A stretch of 64,000 nucleotides of DNA from JADCRZ01 sp041751095 (lineage in GTDB: Bacteria > Bacteroidota > Bacteroidia > Chitinophagales > Chitinophagaceae), in NCBI GenBank assembly GCA_041751095.1, contig JBGSYC010000290.1, positions 51,072 to 115,071 on the forward strand, written 5' to 3'. Positions 36,720 through 45,610 of this stretch are shown here, in pieces. A program made the translations under genes and the position numbers. The notes beneath the pieces were generated by a model. It ran no database searches and was not told the origin of the DNA. It was given only the letters and a program-made list of their open reading frames with translations. The stretch's first letter is position 1. The number at the start of each line of letters is the position of its first letter.

Positions 36720-39545
36720 ATGGAAAATCGTTTTCTACAAAGCAGCCGGATGGTTAAAAATATTCCAGATACAAATGGCAAACAAAACGGAAGGCCGGGA
36801 TCACCGCTGAATGGCCATTCTGCCGCCAAGAGCTATTCCTTTTCACAAACTGCTGCAAGGTCGGCATCCATGTCTGTGCAGGACAGGGTACTGGTTATCC
36901 TGATTGAAAATGGTGGTGTTGACCTGGGCATTCCTGAACTGGCTGACAAAATTCTTTCAGCTTTAAACGTTGGCTCCTTTGTCCCCAATTCAGTAAAACA
37001 GCAGATCGTTAGTTTCCTGAGAGAGAAGATCAGGGCTTTGACAGACACGCTGATAGAAACGGCAGAGCTCTCGCTGAACAGGTATAACTCGGCGGCGCCT
37101 GATATCTTCAGCAGTGTTATTGTTTTACGGAATGGAACAGCATCTTACCAGGATTTGAAATCTACTTTAATTAAGCTTTCGCGCGAGAATAAAATAATGG
37201 ACCTGCTGATTTTGACGCATGGAGGAGACGATTTTATTTCCGTTACCGGGGGAATAAATGGCCAGAAAATAAGAGACATCAAGGCTGAAAACGGGAAGCC
37301 GCTATCAATAAGGTCAGTGTATATGATGAATTGTGTAGGTTCTACCCTCAACCAGGCCTGGATCGATGCAGGTGCAAAGGTTTCATCTGGCGCCATAAGG
37401 AATAATTATTTACCCGAGCCGACAACATTTTTTTTCTGGAGTAACTGGAAAGAGGGGCAGAACTTCGAGACTGCTGTAACAGGGGCATACCGGCGAACAA
37501 TCAATGTAATGAATGGAGTGGTGAAAGAGGTATTACGAATGGTGCCGCTACTTTCTGATTTTGCCGACTCCTTCAGCTTTGAAAATTTCGATTTCGTCAA
37601 AGACAGTGCACCCGTTATCCAGGGCCTTCGTTCGGTAACCATCAATTCAGACGACCTTACCTTTTCGCAAAGCCAGTCTGGCAGCACTATGGCAACAACA
37701 GTATTACCGGTAAGCCTGCTTCAGTCATTACGTATGTCCGGGAGTTTCTCCAATGAAAAAACCCACACAATGGCAATTTCGGAGCAGGGCTTACAAATGA
37801 TTAAAAATTTTGAAGGCTTCGTAGCCAAACCATATAACGATCCTGCCGGTCACTGTTCCGTAGGTTATGGGAAACTCCTTCACAGCGGCAATTGCAACGG
37901 AACTGATGCTGCTGAACAGCCGTATGCCAATGGCATAAGTGAAGAAGAGGCCGAACGGCTGCTTACAGACAGCGTAAACGAATTCCAGAGAACAGTTAAT
38001 GAAAGTGTTACCGTAGCGTTAAACCAGAACCAGTATGATTCACTGGTAAGTTTTACGTATAATATCGGCAGCGCGGCATTTAAAAAATCAACGCTGCTGA
38101 AAGCATTAAACCAGGGCAATTATTCCGCTGTGCCCATTGAAATGAAAAAGTGGGTATATGGAACAGTAGATGGGAAAAAAGCCGTGTTACCCGTATTAGA
38201 GAAAAGACGAAAAGCCGAAGCGGAACTGTTTGCAAATCCGGTTTCTGTTTCGCAAAGTTTTTCGAAACGCCATTACAGCCGTCCGTTTTATGACACGGGT
38301 GAACATGCTATTGTTGGACAATTCATCGATAAAACCATCAATGCTCCCATTGCAAATGTTCCTGAGTTGAGCCCGAATAAGTTTTATCCCATTAACGGCG
38401 TCCAATTTACTTACGGGCAAATCATTACTATGGGCGACTTTTATAACGACTACCATTCGCTGAGTTCTGCGTCTCCCGCAGAACTTGAGGGTTTAAAGAA
38501 ACTGATCCTAAGAAGTGAAAACCTGTATAAGAATTCGATATTTAAGCTGGGGCTTGCAAACGCGAATGATCCATCTCAAAAAGAATGGAACGATGCAACA
38601 TCAGGCAGATACCTCGACCTGGCTGCGGTTAATAACTCACACTTTGCCCCTCCTCCCGCTGAAAGCGTTTTTAAGAGTTCTGGTAAACCTCACTATAAAT
38701 CCACGTGGGACCATTACCACGGAGAGGCCATAAACAAGGCAAGAGCAGGTTCTACAAGTGATGATTACGAAGCGGCGCTCAGGATAAATGCCTTTGGAGA
38801 TCATTTTCTAACCGACGCGTTTTCTGCCGGCCACCTGGTGAATAAGGAACTTTTAATTGAAAAATTCAAAATTCTTGTTCTTACAAACGGGAAAGTTGAT
38901 GATGACGGTACCCGCCTTCTGGATGAAATTGCAAAGAAGGTTTTTACCGGAGGGGTGGCGGCTGAATTTAGCAAGTATCAAACCGTTGATACAAGATACA
39001 AGGTTAATGGATTTATAGACGATGCAAATATGTTCCGCACATTATTGATCGGGATACTGGAAAAGAAGCCCGATAAAATTTCAAATCTCTTTGTAAAAGC
39101 CGTACATGATGCCTTAAATAGTTACAACAATAAAGCCGGCGTTCCGGTGGTAAATGCAAAAGGGCATAAATGGAATCTCTCGGGAGACGGAACATTGAAT
39201 GTGAACAATATCACGCACATCCAGGAAGCTGTAAAGCAATCTGTGGCTAACATACAGGACAGCATTTCCAACCAGTCTACACCAATCGATGTTTACCGGA
39301 AAAAGGTCTGGGAGTTTGTTCCTGTTCCATCAGATCCGGTCACAAAAAATGTTATTGACAAGGTGGTAAAAGAGTACAGCGACTTTAGCACAAATAAATT
39401 AATCAATAAAGGTGTTGAACTCATTAACGAGGAATATATGGAACTCATCAATGAGCTAAAGAAGGAAAAGGCTATTGAGCCAAGAAAGAGTGGCGTGTTT
39501 CATCCTGTTAATACAATTGGTAACCTGATAAACGACGTGTTGTGA
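36720..39545 (+). CDS. Multi-domain protein: caspase-like region, GH24 lysozyme, zinc phospholipase C/nuclease-like region
   Basis: A 941-residue protein. Region 1 (about 130-270) has a clan CD cysteine-peptidase pattern: LLILTHGGDDF (H167) and VYMMNCVGS (C205). Region 2 (about 350-505) is a GH24 lysozyme: NFEGF (E365), YNDPAGHCSVGYG (D374 and S380, matching E11, D20 and T26 of T4 lysozyme) and QYDSLVSFTYNIGSAAF. Region 3 (about 560-760) has histidine-rich motifs of zinc phospholipase C/P1-nuclease type: NNSHF, DHYHGEA, and GDHFLTDAFSAGHL (H695, D699, H705). Between regions 2 and 3 lies HYSRPFYDTGE (518-528). No signal peptide. It would attack peptidoglycan plus lipid or nucleic acid, with the caspase-like part perhaps controlling release. 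It is the last gene of the operon, 87 bases after its neighbour. Confidence 0.82.
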   Translation: MENRFLQSSRMVKNIPDTNGKQNGRPGSPLNGHSAAKSYSFSQTAARSASMSVQDRVLVILIENGGVDLGIPELADKILSALNVGSFVPNSVKQQIVSFLREKIRALTDTLIETAELSLNRYNSAAPDIFSSVIVLRNGTASYQDLKSTLIKLSRENKIMDLLILTHGGDDFISVTGGINGQKIRDIKAENGKPLSIRSVYMMNCVGSTLNQAWIDAGAKVSSGAIRNNYLPEPTTFFFWSNWKEGQNFETAVTGAYRRTINVMNGVVKEVLRMVPLLSDFADSFSFENFDFVKDSAPVIQGLRSVTINSDDLTFSQSQSGSTMATTVLPVSLLQSLRMSGSFSNEKTHTMAISEQGLQMIKNFEGFVAKPYNDPAGHCSVGYGKLLHSGNCNGTDAAEQPYANGISEEEAERLLTDSVNEFQRTVNESVTVALNQNQYDSLVSFTYNIGSAAFKKSTLLKALNQGNYSAVPIEMKKWVYGTVDGKKAVLPVLEKRRKAEAELFANPVSVSQSFSKRHYSRPFYDTGEHAIVGQFIDKTINAPIANVPELSPNKFYPINGVQFTYGQIITMGDFYNDYHSLSSASPAELEGLKKLILRSENLYKNSIFKLGLANANDPSQKEWNDATSGRYLDLAAVNNSHFAPPPAESVFKSSGKPHYKSTWDHYHGEAINKARAGSTSDDYEAALRINAFGDHFLTDAFSAGHLVNKELLIEKFKILVLTNGKVDDDGTRLLDEIAKKVFTGGVAAEFSKYQTVDTRYKVNGFIDDANMFRTLLIGILEKKPDKISNLFVKAVHDALNSYNNKAGVPVVNAKGHKWNLSGDGTLNVNNITHIQEAVKQSVANIQDSISNQSTPIDVYRKKVWEFVPVPSDPVTKNVIDKVVKEYSDFSTNKLINKGVELINEEYMELINELKKEKAIEPRKSGVFHPVNTIGNLINDVL

Positions 39546-39567
39546 TGTATTCAGTTATTGCATCGTA

Positions 39568-39589
39568 TTACGGTGCACGGCACCCGTAA
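39568..39589 (+). repeat. Hairpin related to the GGTGC palindrome family
   Basis: TTACGGTGC (39568-39576) pairs, with one bulge, with GCACCCGTAA (39580-39589). It starts 22 bases after the multi-domain gene's stop, so it may also end that operon's transcript, though without a T-run. Confidence 0.5.
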
Positions 39590-39607
39590 ATATTAAGTAT
39601 AAAAGCG

Positions 39608-39753
39608 GCCTGGGCGAGAATGCGACGCAGGATTGAGCGTGGCGTTCTCGTGCCAGGCATTGAAGGAAAGTTAAAGCACTACTATCAGAATCTCTGCTGA
39701 CGTAAAAGGCACGAGTACGCATCGGCACATTGGCCAGGCCGCATACTCGCGCC
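39608..39753. repeat. Pair of related GC-rich hairpins
   Basis: First hairpin 39608-39658: arms GCCTGGGCGAGAATGC and GGCGTTCTCGTGCCAGGC. Second hairpin 39708-39753: arms GGCACGAGTACGC and GCATACTCGCGCC. Both are built around CGAG[AT]A.GC and look like REP-type elements. They fill most of the 39546-39939 gap between the effector operon and the Uma2 gene; no gene is visible there. Confidence 0.55.
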
Positions 39754-39939
39754 AGGATTGGTTTTTCGCAAATCTAAATAACAGATTGCCCGGCTGCAAA
39801 AGTACGGAGCAAAGTTTCCCTTAAACCTGTTTTCATCAGGTTTAAGCATGTCGGGCGTATCGGTGATTTTCCCGCTGTATTTCCTCATAGTAATCCTAAC
39901 ATTTTTCAATGCCCTGCCTGCGTTCAGCGCTTTCTTAAA

Positions 39940-40530
39940 TTACATAAGCTTTGTGCCGCGATACAGTTCGATTAATGATAACTGAAAGTAAACGGTATGA
40001 ATGTGAAGAAATTCATCCTGCTTTTTATATTCTTCCAACTGCCAGTACCCGCTTTCATTCAGACGGAATATCTCTACGCTGACCGCTTCAGAATCTACCA
40101 ATACATATTCTTTCAGGCTGGGAATATCCCTGTACAGTTTAAATTTCGTGCCACGGTCATAGTTTCTCGTAGAAGGTGATAGTATTTCAATCAGGACGGC
40201 AGGTTGAATGAAAATATCATTGTCTCCCCCGTCTTCCATCAGATCTCTGCAGAAGATGGAAATGTCAGGGTAGGTAAACAGGGTGTTTTCAGGAATATGC
40301 ACCCTCATATCGCTTCCGTATGGCTCGCAAGGCTTACCTTCTAAAGCATTGGCGAGTTTTCCATATAAGTTTCTAAATATGATGTTGTGTCTGAAACCTG
40401 CGCCGGACATAGCGAATATTTCCCCATTAAAATATTCATGCTTCTGATCACTGGCACGTTCCATCTCGAGATACTCTTCAATGGTGAATTTCCGGTTATT
40501 GTAGGCTATGGCTGGTTCGTTGAATTCCAT
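39940..40530 (-). CDS. Uma2 family (DUF820) endonuclease-fold protein
   Basis: A 196-residue protein of the Uma2/DUF820 family, which has a PD-(D/E)xK restriction-like fold. Family features: FTIEEYLEMERASDQKHEYFNGEIFAM, HNIIFRNLYGKLANAL, YPDISIFCRDL with the metal aspartate, VLIEILSPSTRNYDRGTKFKLY, and SLKEYVLVDSE. Uma2 genes are expanded in cyanobacteria and some Bacteroidota; their role is not established, and many may be inactive or regulatory nucleases. Starts at an ATG; no signal peptide. It stands alone, 250 bases before the 3' end of the M16 peptidase gene on the same strand. Confidence 0.9.
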   Translation of the reverse strand: MEFNEPAIAYNNRKFTIEEYLEMERASDQKHEYFNGEIFAMSGAGFRHNIIFRNLYGKLANALEGKPCEPYGSDMRVHIPENTLFTYPDISIFCRDLMEDGGDNDIFIQPAVLIEILSPSTRNYDRGTKFKLYRDIPSLKEYVLVDSEAVSVEIFRLNESGYWQLEEYKKQDEFLHIHTVYFQLSLIELYRGTKLM

Positions 40531-40780
40531 GTGTAAAGATAGTTAGATAAGCTGTACATCACATCCCCGCTGTGCAGGTGCCACAGAGGGGATAGGCAAT
40601 TCCCCTGCTTAAGACATTTAACCAATTTAAACGGACAGGCGATAATCCGGCTGAAAATTCGGGTCAGGCGTAGCTCCAGTGAGTGGGGCTGCAATCTGCT
40701 GTATGCTGCATTCTTCAAATAGGCAATTTGCAATGCGCGATGTCTTGTCAACCCTCAACCTTGCTGTTCACCTGAGTAAC

Positions 40781-43639
40781 TCATGGAGATTTACTTGTAG
40801 TCTTATTAACTACATTTCCATCAGTATCCAGCTCTGTAATTTCATAACCGAGTGTATTCAGGCCAGGTAGAATTTTTTTCTTATCGCCTACAAGAACGAT
40901 ATTCATCTTGTTGATATCAAAGTATTTTTTAGAAAGAACATCCATGCTTTCTTTCGTTATGTTTTTTCTTATGTCACTTTGCTGTTTGGTAAAATCGGCA
41001 GGCAGGCTATATTCAAGAATGCGGCCAATGAAAGCAGCTTTCTGAAACCCGGTTTCGTAGTTGCGTGCATCGCTCTGTCCAATAGAATTTCGCATGAACT
41101 CAATCTCCTCAGGCTTTACACCATTGGCGGTGTATTCCTTTATTTCACGAATCACTTCCGTGAGCGCACTATCGGTGGCGTCGCCTCTGATGCCGCTGCT
41201 GAAAGCAAAGGAGCCGGTATATTTGTTTGCATTCAGGCCGCTGCGTGCGCCGTAGGTCCAGCCCTTATCTTCCCGAAGGTTAAGATTCAGGCGGCTGTTA
41301 AACCCTGTCCCCAGCGGGTAATTCGATAAAACCGTACGGTAATATTCACCTGTGGCATCATAGAGAAGGCCGGTGACATAACCCACGCGAAACTCCGTTT
41401 GCGCGGCATTAGGCACATCCACAAGATAAATTTTTGTTTTTTCTGTTTGTACCCCCATGGCGGGGATTGACGGAAGGTCTACAGCTTTTTGAGGCAGTTG
41501 GTTTAAAAAAGCAAGCTGCGGAACAATTTCGTTCTCCTGGATGTCACCAACGATAACTACCCTTCCTTCAGCAGAAGAAAAATTGTTTGAAAAATAGTTG
41601 TTGATGTCATTTAGGGTTATGTTCTTTACCGTTTCCATAGTTCCCTGCAAAGGAATCCCCCAAATGCTGTTGCCGTAATTTATTTTGTTATACACCTGGG
41701 ATGCTATAACGGAAGGTTGGCTTTTTGAATTGCGGATGCTTTCCAGTATCCGGTTTTTGTTCCGGTTAAAGTCTTCTTCCGTAAACACAGGCCGGAGCAT
41801 CCGCTCTTCAAGAAGCTTAAGAGATTTGGGCAAATTCTTTTTTAACGATTGCAATGAGAAGACTATGGCGTCTTCTTCCACATCGACTGAAATAGTGCTG
41901 CCCAATTTAGCCAGTGCGAGCGTGAACTGTTCGCTGGTAAAATTTTTCGTCCCTTCGCTCATCATTTCCGTAAAGAGGTTTGCTAATCCTGCTTTTTCCG
42001 GGCTTGCCGACTCCGTCATTCTGCCTCCTTTTAAATATATCTGCAATGTCACTACCGGTATTTCCGTGTTTTCAGTTCCAATGGCCTTCATGCCGCCGGG
42101 GATGGATCTTGTCCAGAACGGAGGTACTTTCAACATCGGGTTTGGACCTGCAGGCGGGATCACTTTGCGGCTGAAATTATCTTTGGCTTTTGTGTATTTT
42201 AATCCCGTATAGCCGTAGTCCGGTGCTTTGTAATTTGCAGAGTCTATCGTGTAATTGGCAGTGCCGGCAATCATGTTCTCTTGTCCCCTGACGAGCACGC
42301 TTAGCACTACTGCACCTTTATTTTTGATGTATTGGTTGTATACCCTTAACACGTCTTCTTTTGTAACCTTACGATATTGCTCCAGTTCTTTACCGATCAG
42401 GTTGGCATTACCGTTCAACACCTGGTAGGCGGCGAGCTGGCTTACTTTTCCCGATACACTGGCCAGTCCGTTGATAAACTGAGCCTCTCTCAGGTTTTTG
42501 AATTTTTCTATGTCGTCTTCCGTTACGCCGCGTGTTTCAATTTCAACTATTGATTGTTTTACCAGCTTTTCCATTTCGGCCAGGGACTTACCCGGAAAGG
42601 GAACAATTGAAAATACAAACTCCCCTGCCAATTCAGTATTTCTGTGCGATGCGCTTGCCTGTTGGGCGAGTTGCGTTTTTACAAGGTTCTTGTATAAGAT
42701 CGAATTGCGCCCCTGCCCCAAAATTTCAGCAAGGCAATCAAGCGCAGCCATATCCTTATGCAGGTTGGGAATGGTGGGATAAGTTATTGAAAGCAATGGA
42801 GACCTTGCATAGTTGTCGACATAACTTACATAGCGGTTGCCTTCTACCTTTACGCCGGGCAATTGGGCAGACTTGACTTCCGGACCCCGTGGTATAGAAC
42901 CAAAATATTTCTCTACCATCTTCACAACATCTTTTGTCTTCAGATCTCCTCCTACAGTAAGCGTTGCATTGTTGGGACCGTACCACCGGAGAAAGAAGTT
43001 CTTGAGATCATTTACGTCACTCCTGTTAAGGTCTTCCAGGTAACCTATTGTCATCCATGAATAAGGATGCCCGTAGGGGTACAGCGCTTTTGCCGTTACT
43101 TCTCCTGCCAATCCATATGGCCGGTTATCGTAATTCTGCCCACGTTCATTTTTTACCGTAGCACGCTGCACTTCAAATTTTTTCTGGGTGACGGCATCCA
43201 GTAAGAACCCCATCCGGTCGGCCTCCAGCCAAAGCATCTTTTCAAGCTGGTTACCTGGAACCGTTTCGTAGTAGTTCGTCCGGTCACGGTTTGTGCTTCC
43301 ATTCAGGGTGCCTCCGGCATCTGTGATTAGTTTGAAATGCTGTTCATCTCCAACGTTATCACTTCCCTGGAACATCATATGCTCAAAGAAATGCGCAAAG
43401 CCCGACTTGCCGATCTCCTCGCGTGCAGAACCTACATGGTAGGTAACATCCACATGTACTACGGGGTCAGAATGATCTTCATGAACGATTAAGGTAAGGC
43501 CATTGGCCAAAACGTATTTTTCATAGGGGATCACGATTTCACCCTGCTTTTTAATGACTTTTTCCACCAGCTTTGCCTGTGTAAAAACAATAGCAGGCGC
43601 TAAAAGCAGGATCATGAATGCAACTAATCTTTTGTTCAT
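40781..43639 (-). CDS. M16 family zinc peptidase (pitrilysin-type, two-repeat)
   Basis: A 952-residue protein with a signal peptide (1-20). It carries two M16 halves: the N-terminal half has the inverted zinc motif HFFEH (H83-E86-H87) with a downstream glutamate in VKNERGQ, and the C-terminal half (about 510-940) is the inactive homologous repeat that closes the chamber. Segments such as GTLNGSTNRDRTNYYETVP and YGHPYSWMTIGY are typical. These peptidases degrade small peptides in the periplasm. The gene is preceded by two hairpins and separated from the upstream gene, so it is probably monocistronic. Not a processing protease for the operon at 27-39 kb, as it lies on the other strand 1.2 kb away. 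Confidence 0.93.
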   Translation of the reverse strand: MNKRLVAFMILLLAPAIVFTQAKLVEKVIKKQGEIVIPYEKYVLANGLTLIVHEDHSDPVVHVDVTYHVGSAREEIGKSGFAHFFEHMMFQGSDNVGDEQHFKLITDAGGTLNGSTNRDRTNYYETVPGNQLEKMLWLEADRMGFLLDAVTQKKFEVQRATVKNERGQNYDNRPYGLAGEVTAKALYPYGHPYSWMTIGYLEDLNRSDVNDLKNFFLRWYGPNNATLTVGGDLKTKDVVKMVEKYFGSIPRGPEVKSAQLPGVKVEGNRYVSYVDNYARSPLLSITYPTIPNLHKDMAALDCLAEILGQGRNSILYKNLVKTQLAQQASASHRNTELAGEFVFSIVPFPGKSLAEMEKLVKQSIVEIETRGVTEDDIEKFKNLREAQFINGLASVSGKVSQLAAYQVLNGNANLIGKELEQYRKVTKEDVLRVYNQYIKNKGAVVLSVLVRGQENMIAGTANYTIDSANYKAPDYGYTGLKYTKAKDNFSRKVIPPAGPNPMLKVPPFWTRSIPGGMKAIGTENTEIPVVTLQIYLKGGRMTESASPEKAGLANLFTEMMSEGTKNFTSEQFTLALAKLGSTISVDVEEDAIVFSLQSLKKNLPKSLKLLEERMLRPVFTEEDFNRNKNRILESIRNSKSQPSVIASQVYNKINYGNSIWGIPLQGTMETVKNITLNDINNYFSNNFSSAEGRVVIVGDIQENEIVPQLAFLNQLPQKAVDLPSIPAMGVQTEKTKIYLVDVPNAAQTEFRVGYVTGLLYDATGEYYRTVLSNYPLGTGFNSRLNLNLREDKGWTYGARSGLNANKYTGSFAFSSGIRGDATDSALTEVIREIKEYTANGVKPEEIEFMRNSIGQSDARNYETGFQKAAFIGRILEYSLPADFTKQQSDIRKNITKESMDVLSKKYFDINKMNIVLVGDKKKILPGLNTLGYEITELDTDGNVVNKTTSKSP

Positions 43640-43697
43640 ATGCTATCTGTTTAAGTTCAAACAGCAAATTTATTGCTTGTCGCCCGATGAGCGTACA

Positions 43698-43765
43698 AAA
43701 TGAGAAACTAAAGTTTCTCATTTCGCACCTCAGCCAACCTATAAGGTTGCCAACCTTATAGGTTG
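43698..43765. repeat. Two adjacent perfect hairpins
   Basis: Hairpin 1: AAATGAGAAACT (43698-43709) and AGTTTCTCATTT (43712-43723). Hairpin 2: CAACCTATAAGGTTG (43735-43749) and CAACCTTATAGGTTG (43751-43765). They lie between two minus-strand genes and may end the upstream transcript. The second shares 13 bases with the loop region at 3898-3910. Confidence 0.7.
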
Positions 43766-43783
43766 AAGGCCGTTTAAAACTGC

Positions 43784-44908
43784 TTATTTCCCGGTAATTT
43801 CCTTCACTTTATTAAAGAATCCCTTTTTTCTGCCCGAATTTATTTGCCAGTCTACCGGAACACTTTGAAATCCTTCTTCGAATCCTTCGCCCGGCTTCCT
43901 GAAATCGAAAAATCCCCAGGAAGCATAGCTTTGTATCGCTAATACAAAATTGTTTTTCGGTTTGTCAAAATCATAATGATCATCCTCGTTAAACACAATT
44001 GGTTGATTGTTGTACCCTTTTACTTTCCTGGTTTGTTCTACCAATACCGGAATCTTATCGGGATCATTGATACCGTTGCCATGTAAAAGAATAAAATCCG
44101 AGATGCTAACCACATTTGGTTCCGGAATGGCGCCTCCACTATAGCTGGTACTTACCAATAGCCGGTAACCTTTGCGTTTTTTCTGCTTCACCCTTGTAAT
44201 CAGTTCGTTCACTCTTTGCGGCCGCAGAATAGCATGGTCGTATTGCTTTATGTCACATTCATTATTGATCTCAACAATAACGTTCCGGTATCCCCTCTGC
44301 ATTAACCAGTCAGTAGCTTTATCAACTGCTTTTATCACTGCTTTCTCGTTTTCCAAATACTCATCCTGCCCAAAATAAAAAAAGCCGAGTATCACTGCCA
44401 TACCCAGTTTGTCAGCCTCTTCAAGTATTTTATCCAACCTTTTGAAATAATCGCCCCGTAAATTGCCATTGCTTTCAAACGCAGAATTTTTCCAGCTTTT
44501 GTTTCCGTAACCGGTTGGACTGCCACCCTGGAGGTTCATGGTAAATGCATTCAGGCCGTACCTCTGCCATTCACGCATGGCGTTTACAAACTCATTCGTA
44601 TTTCTATCCGGATCCCACTTTTTAGTATCCGGATAGTTGAATAAACGTCTTGTTTCCGGGTTGGAGTCGTCAAAGATGCCCTGTACCATCCTTGAATTCA
44701 TAAGTAATCCTTCTATCTTATGCCCATTCCAGTACCGGTTAATGTATGTGGGAGTTCCGTTTATAAAGAACTGATCTTTTTTGATTTCAACAAAAGTTCT
44801 TCTGCTTTGAGAGTAACCGGCCGATAATGTGAATATAAAGAACAGCACACCAACAGCTACTCCCCTGAAAACAGGCAGGTTTCGCATCGCATGTATCGAC
44901 TGCTTCAT
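43784..44908 (-). CDS. Secreted clan-A (TIM-barrel) glycoside hydrolase-like protein
   Basis: A 374-residue exported protein; a hydrophobic signal at about 14-33 ends near AGYSQ. A second in-frame ATG at 44887 would shorten the pre-signal part and is possible. The fold appears to be a TIM barrel with clan-A-style catalytic glutamates: IVEINNECD (E217, acid/base) and PIVFNEDDHYDF (E308, nucleophile). The helix-rich middle (YFKRLDKILEEADKLGMAVILG) is typical of GH5/DUF4038-type barrels. The exact family and substrate are unclear. It lies outside a SusCD operon but near the sulfatase locus, so it may contribute to the same glycan degradation. Confidence 0.68.
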   Translation of the reverse strand: MKQSIHAMRNLPVFRGVAVGVLFFIFTLSAGYSQSRRTFVEIKKDQFFINGTPTYINRYWNGHKIEGLLMNSRMVQGIFDDSNPETRRLFNYPDTKKWDPDRNTNEFVNAMREWQRYGLNAFTMNLQGGSPTGYGNKSWKNSAFESNGNLRGDYFKRLDKILEEADKLGMAVILGFFYFGQDEYLENEKAVIKAVDKATDWLMQRGYRNVIVEINNECDIKQYDHAILRPQRVNELITRVKQKKRKGYRLLVSTSYSGGAIPEPNVVSISDFILLHGNGINDPDKIPVLVEQTRKVKGYNNQPIVFNEDDHYDFDKPKNNFVLAIQSYASWGFFDFRKPGEGFEEGFQSVPVDWQINSGRKKGFFNKVKEITGK

Positions 44909-45154
44909 TCTATGTGGTTTTATTTAGTTCAGGATCAGTCATCTGACAGTATTTTTGAATTCCTGGATTAATCTTCCCTATACCCCGCAGAGATCAGTAA
45001 TGCTGCCTGGAGTATCCTTTAGGGCTCAGCTATTGTACGGACAGAAGTTTCTATTCGCGGGACACATATGCTAACGGTACTGAGTGACTACGACACTAAA
45101 GCGACAGTATGGCAATTAGCGTTTGGATACTTTACAGGTAAACGCATCGGCGGT

Positions 45155-45610
45155 TTAAGCTACTTTCTCAAAAGCAATAAAATGGGCGAGCTTTCCGGCT
45201 TTGCTCCATACCGGGTATTCTTCAACTAAGCAGTTGTAGGTGGTGCCGTTTTTTCGGTAATTAACAATAGAACCCTGGAATGGAATACGTTTTATGATCG
45301 CTTCCCTTAACTCCTGTCGCGTTTCAACCTCCGTAAGCTCTCCCTGGAATATCCTGGGGCTTTTTCCAATTACGTCCTCTGCATTGTACCCGTTCATTTC
45401 GTATAAATTGCTTGATGCAAAGCGGATCCTTAAGGACACATCGGTAACAAGGATGACCTTTTGTTCCGTAAGCAGTTGTTTTTCCAGATCCCATTCAATA
45501 TTCCAATCGCTGCTTTTCGCAAGATCCCTGATCTTTTGTAAACTTTCAAACAACCGGATCCTGCGATGATAAGCATCCATATAAATATCCCAGCACATAA
45601 GTGGTCCCAT
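45155..45610 (-). CDS. PAS-domain protein
   Basis: A 151-residue cytoplasmic protein. After about 40 helical residues comes a PAS fold: VILVTDVSLRIRFASSN, then YNAEDVIGKSPRIFQGE, a long helix (ETRQELREAIIKRIPFQ) and the closing strands SIVNYRKNGTTYNCLVEEYPV. This arrangement resembles the LOV/PAS class, but the photoactive cysteine motif (NCRFLQ) is replaced by KSPRIFQ, so it is not a light sensor of the usual kind. There is no output domain; it may act as a free-standing sensory module. No neighbour gives a clear partner. Confidence 0.82.
   Translation of the reverse strand: MGPLMCWDIYMDAYHRRIRLFESLQKIRDLAKSSDWNIEWDLEKQLLTEQKVILVTDVSLRIRFASSNLYEMNGYNAEDVIGKSPRIFQGELTEVETRQELREAIIKRIPFQGSIVNYRKNGTTYNCLVEEYPVWSKAGKLAHFIAFEKVA

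Noticed and set aside
27003..39545. Contractile injection system or prophage tail cluster
   Set aside because: No sheath, tube, baseplate, spike or portal protein was recognised, although a lysozyme and a AAA ATPase (18.4 kb) are present.
39685..39909. 74-residue minus-strand gene
   Set aside because: Half of it runs through a hairpin repeat, and no start context or family pattern is seen.
41685..42212. 175-residue plus-strand frame inside the M16 peptidase gene
   Set aside because: An antisense shadow with no family pattern or start context.
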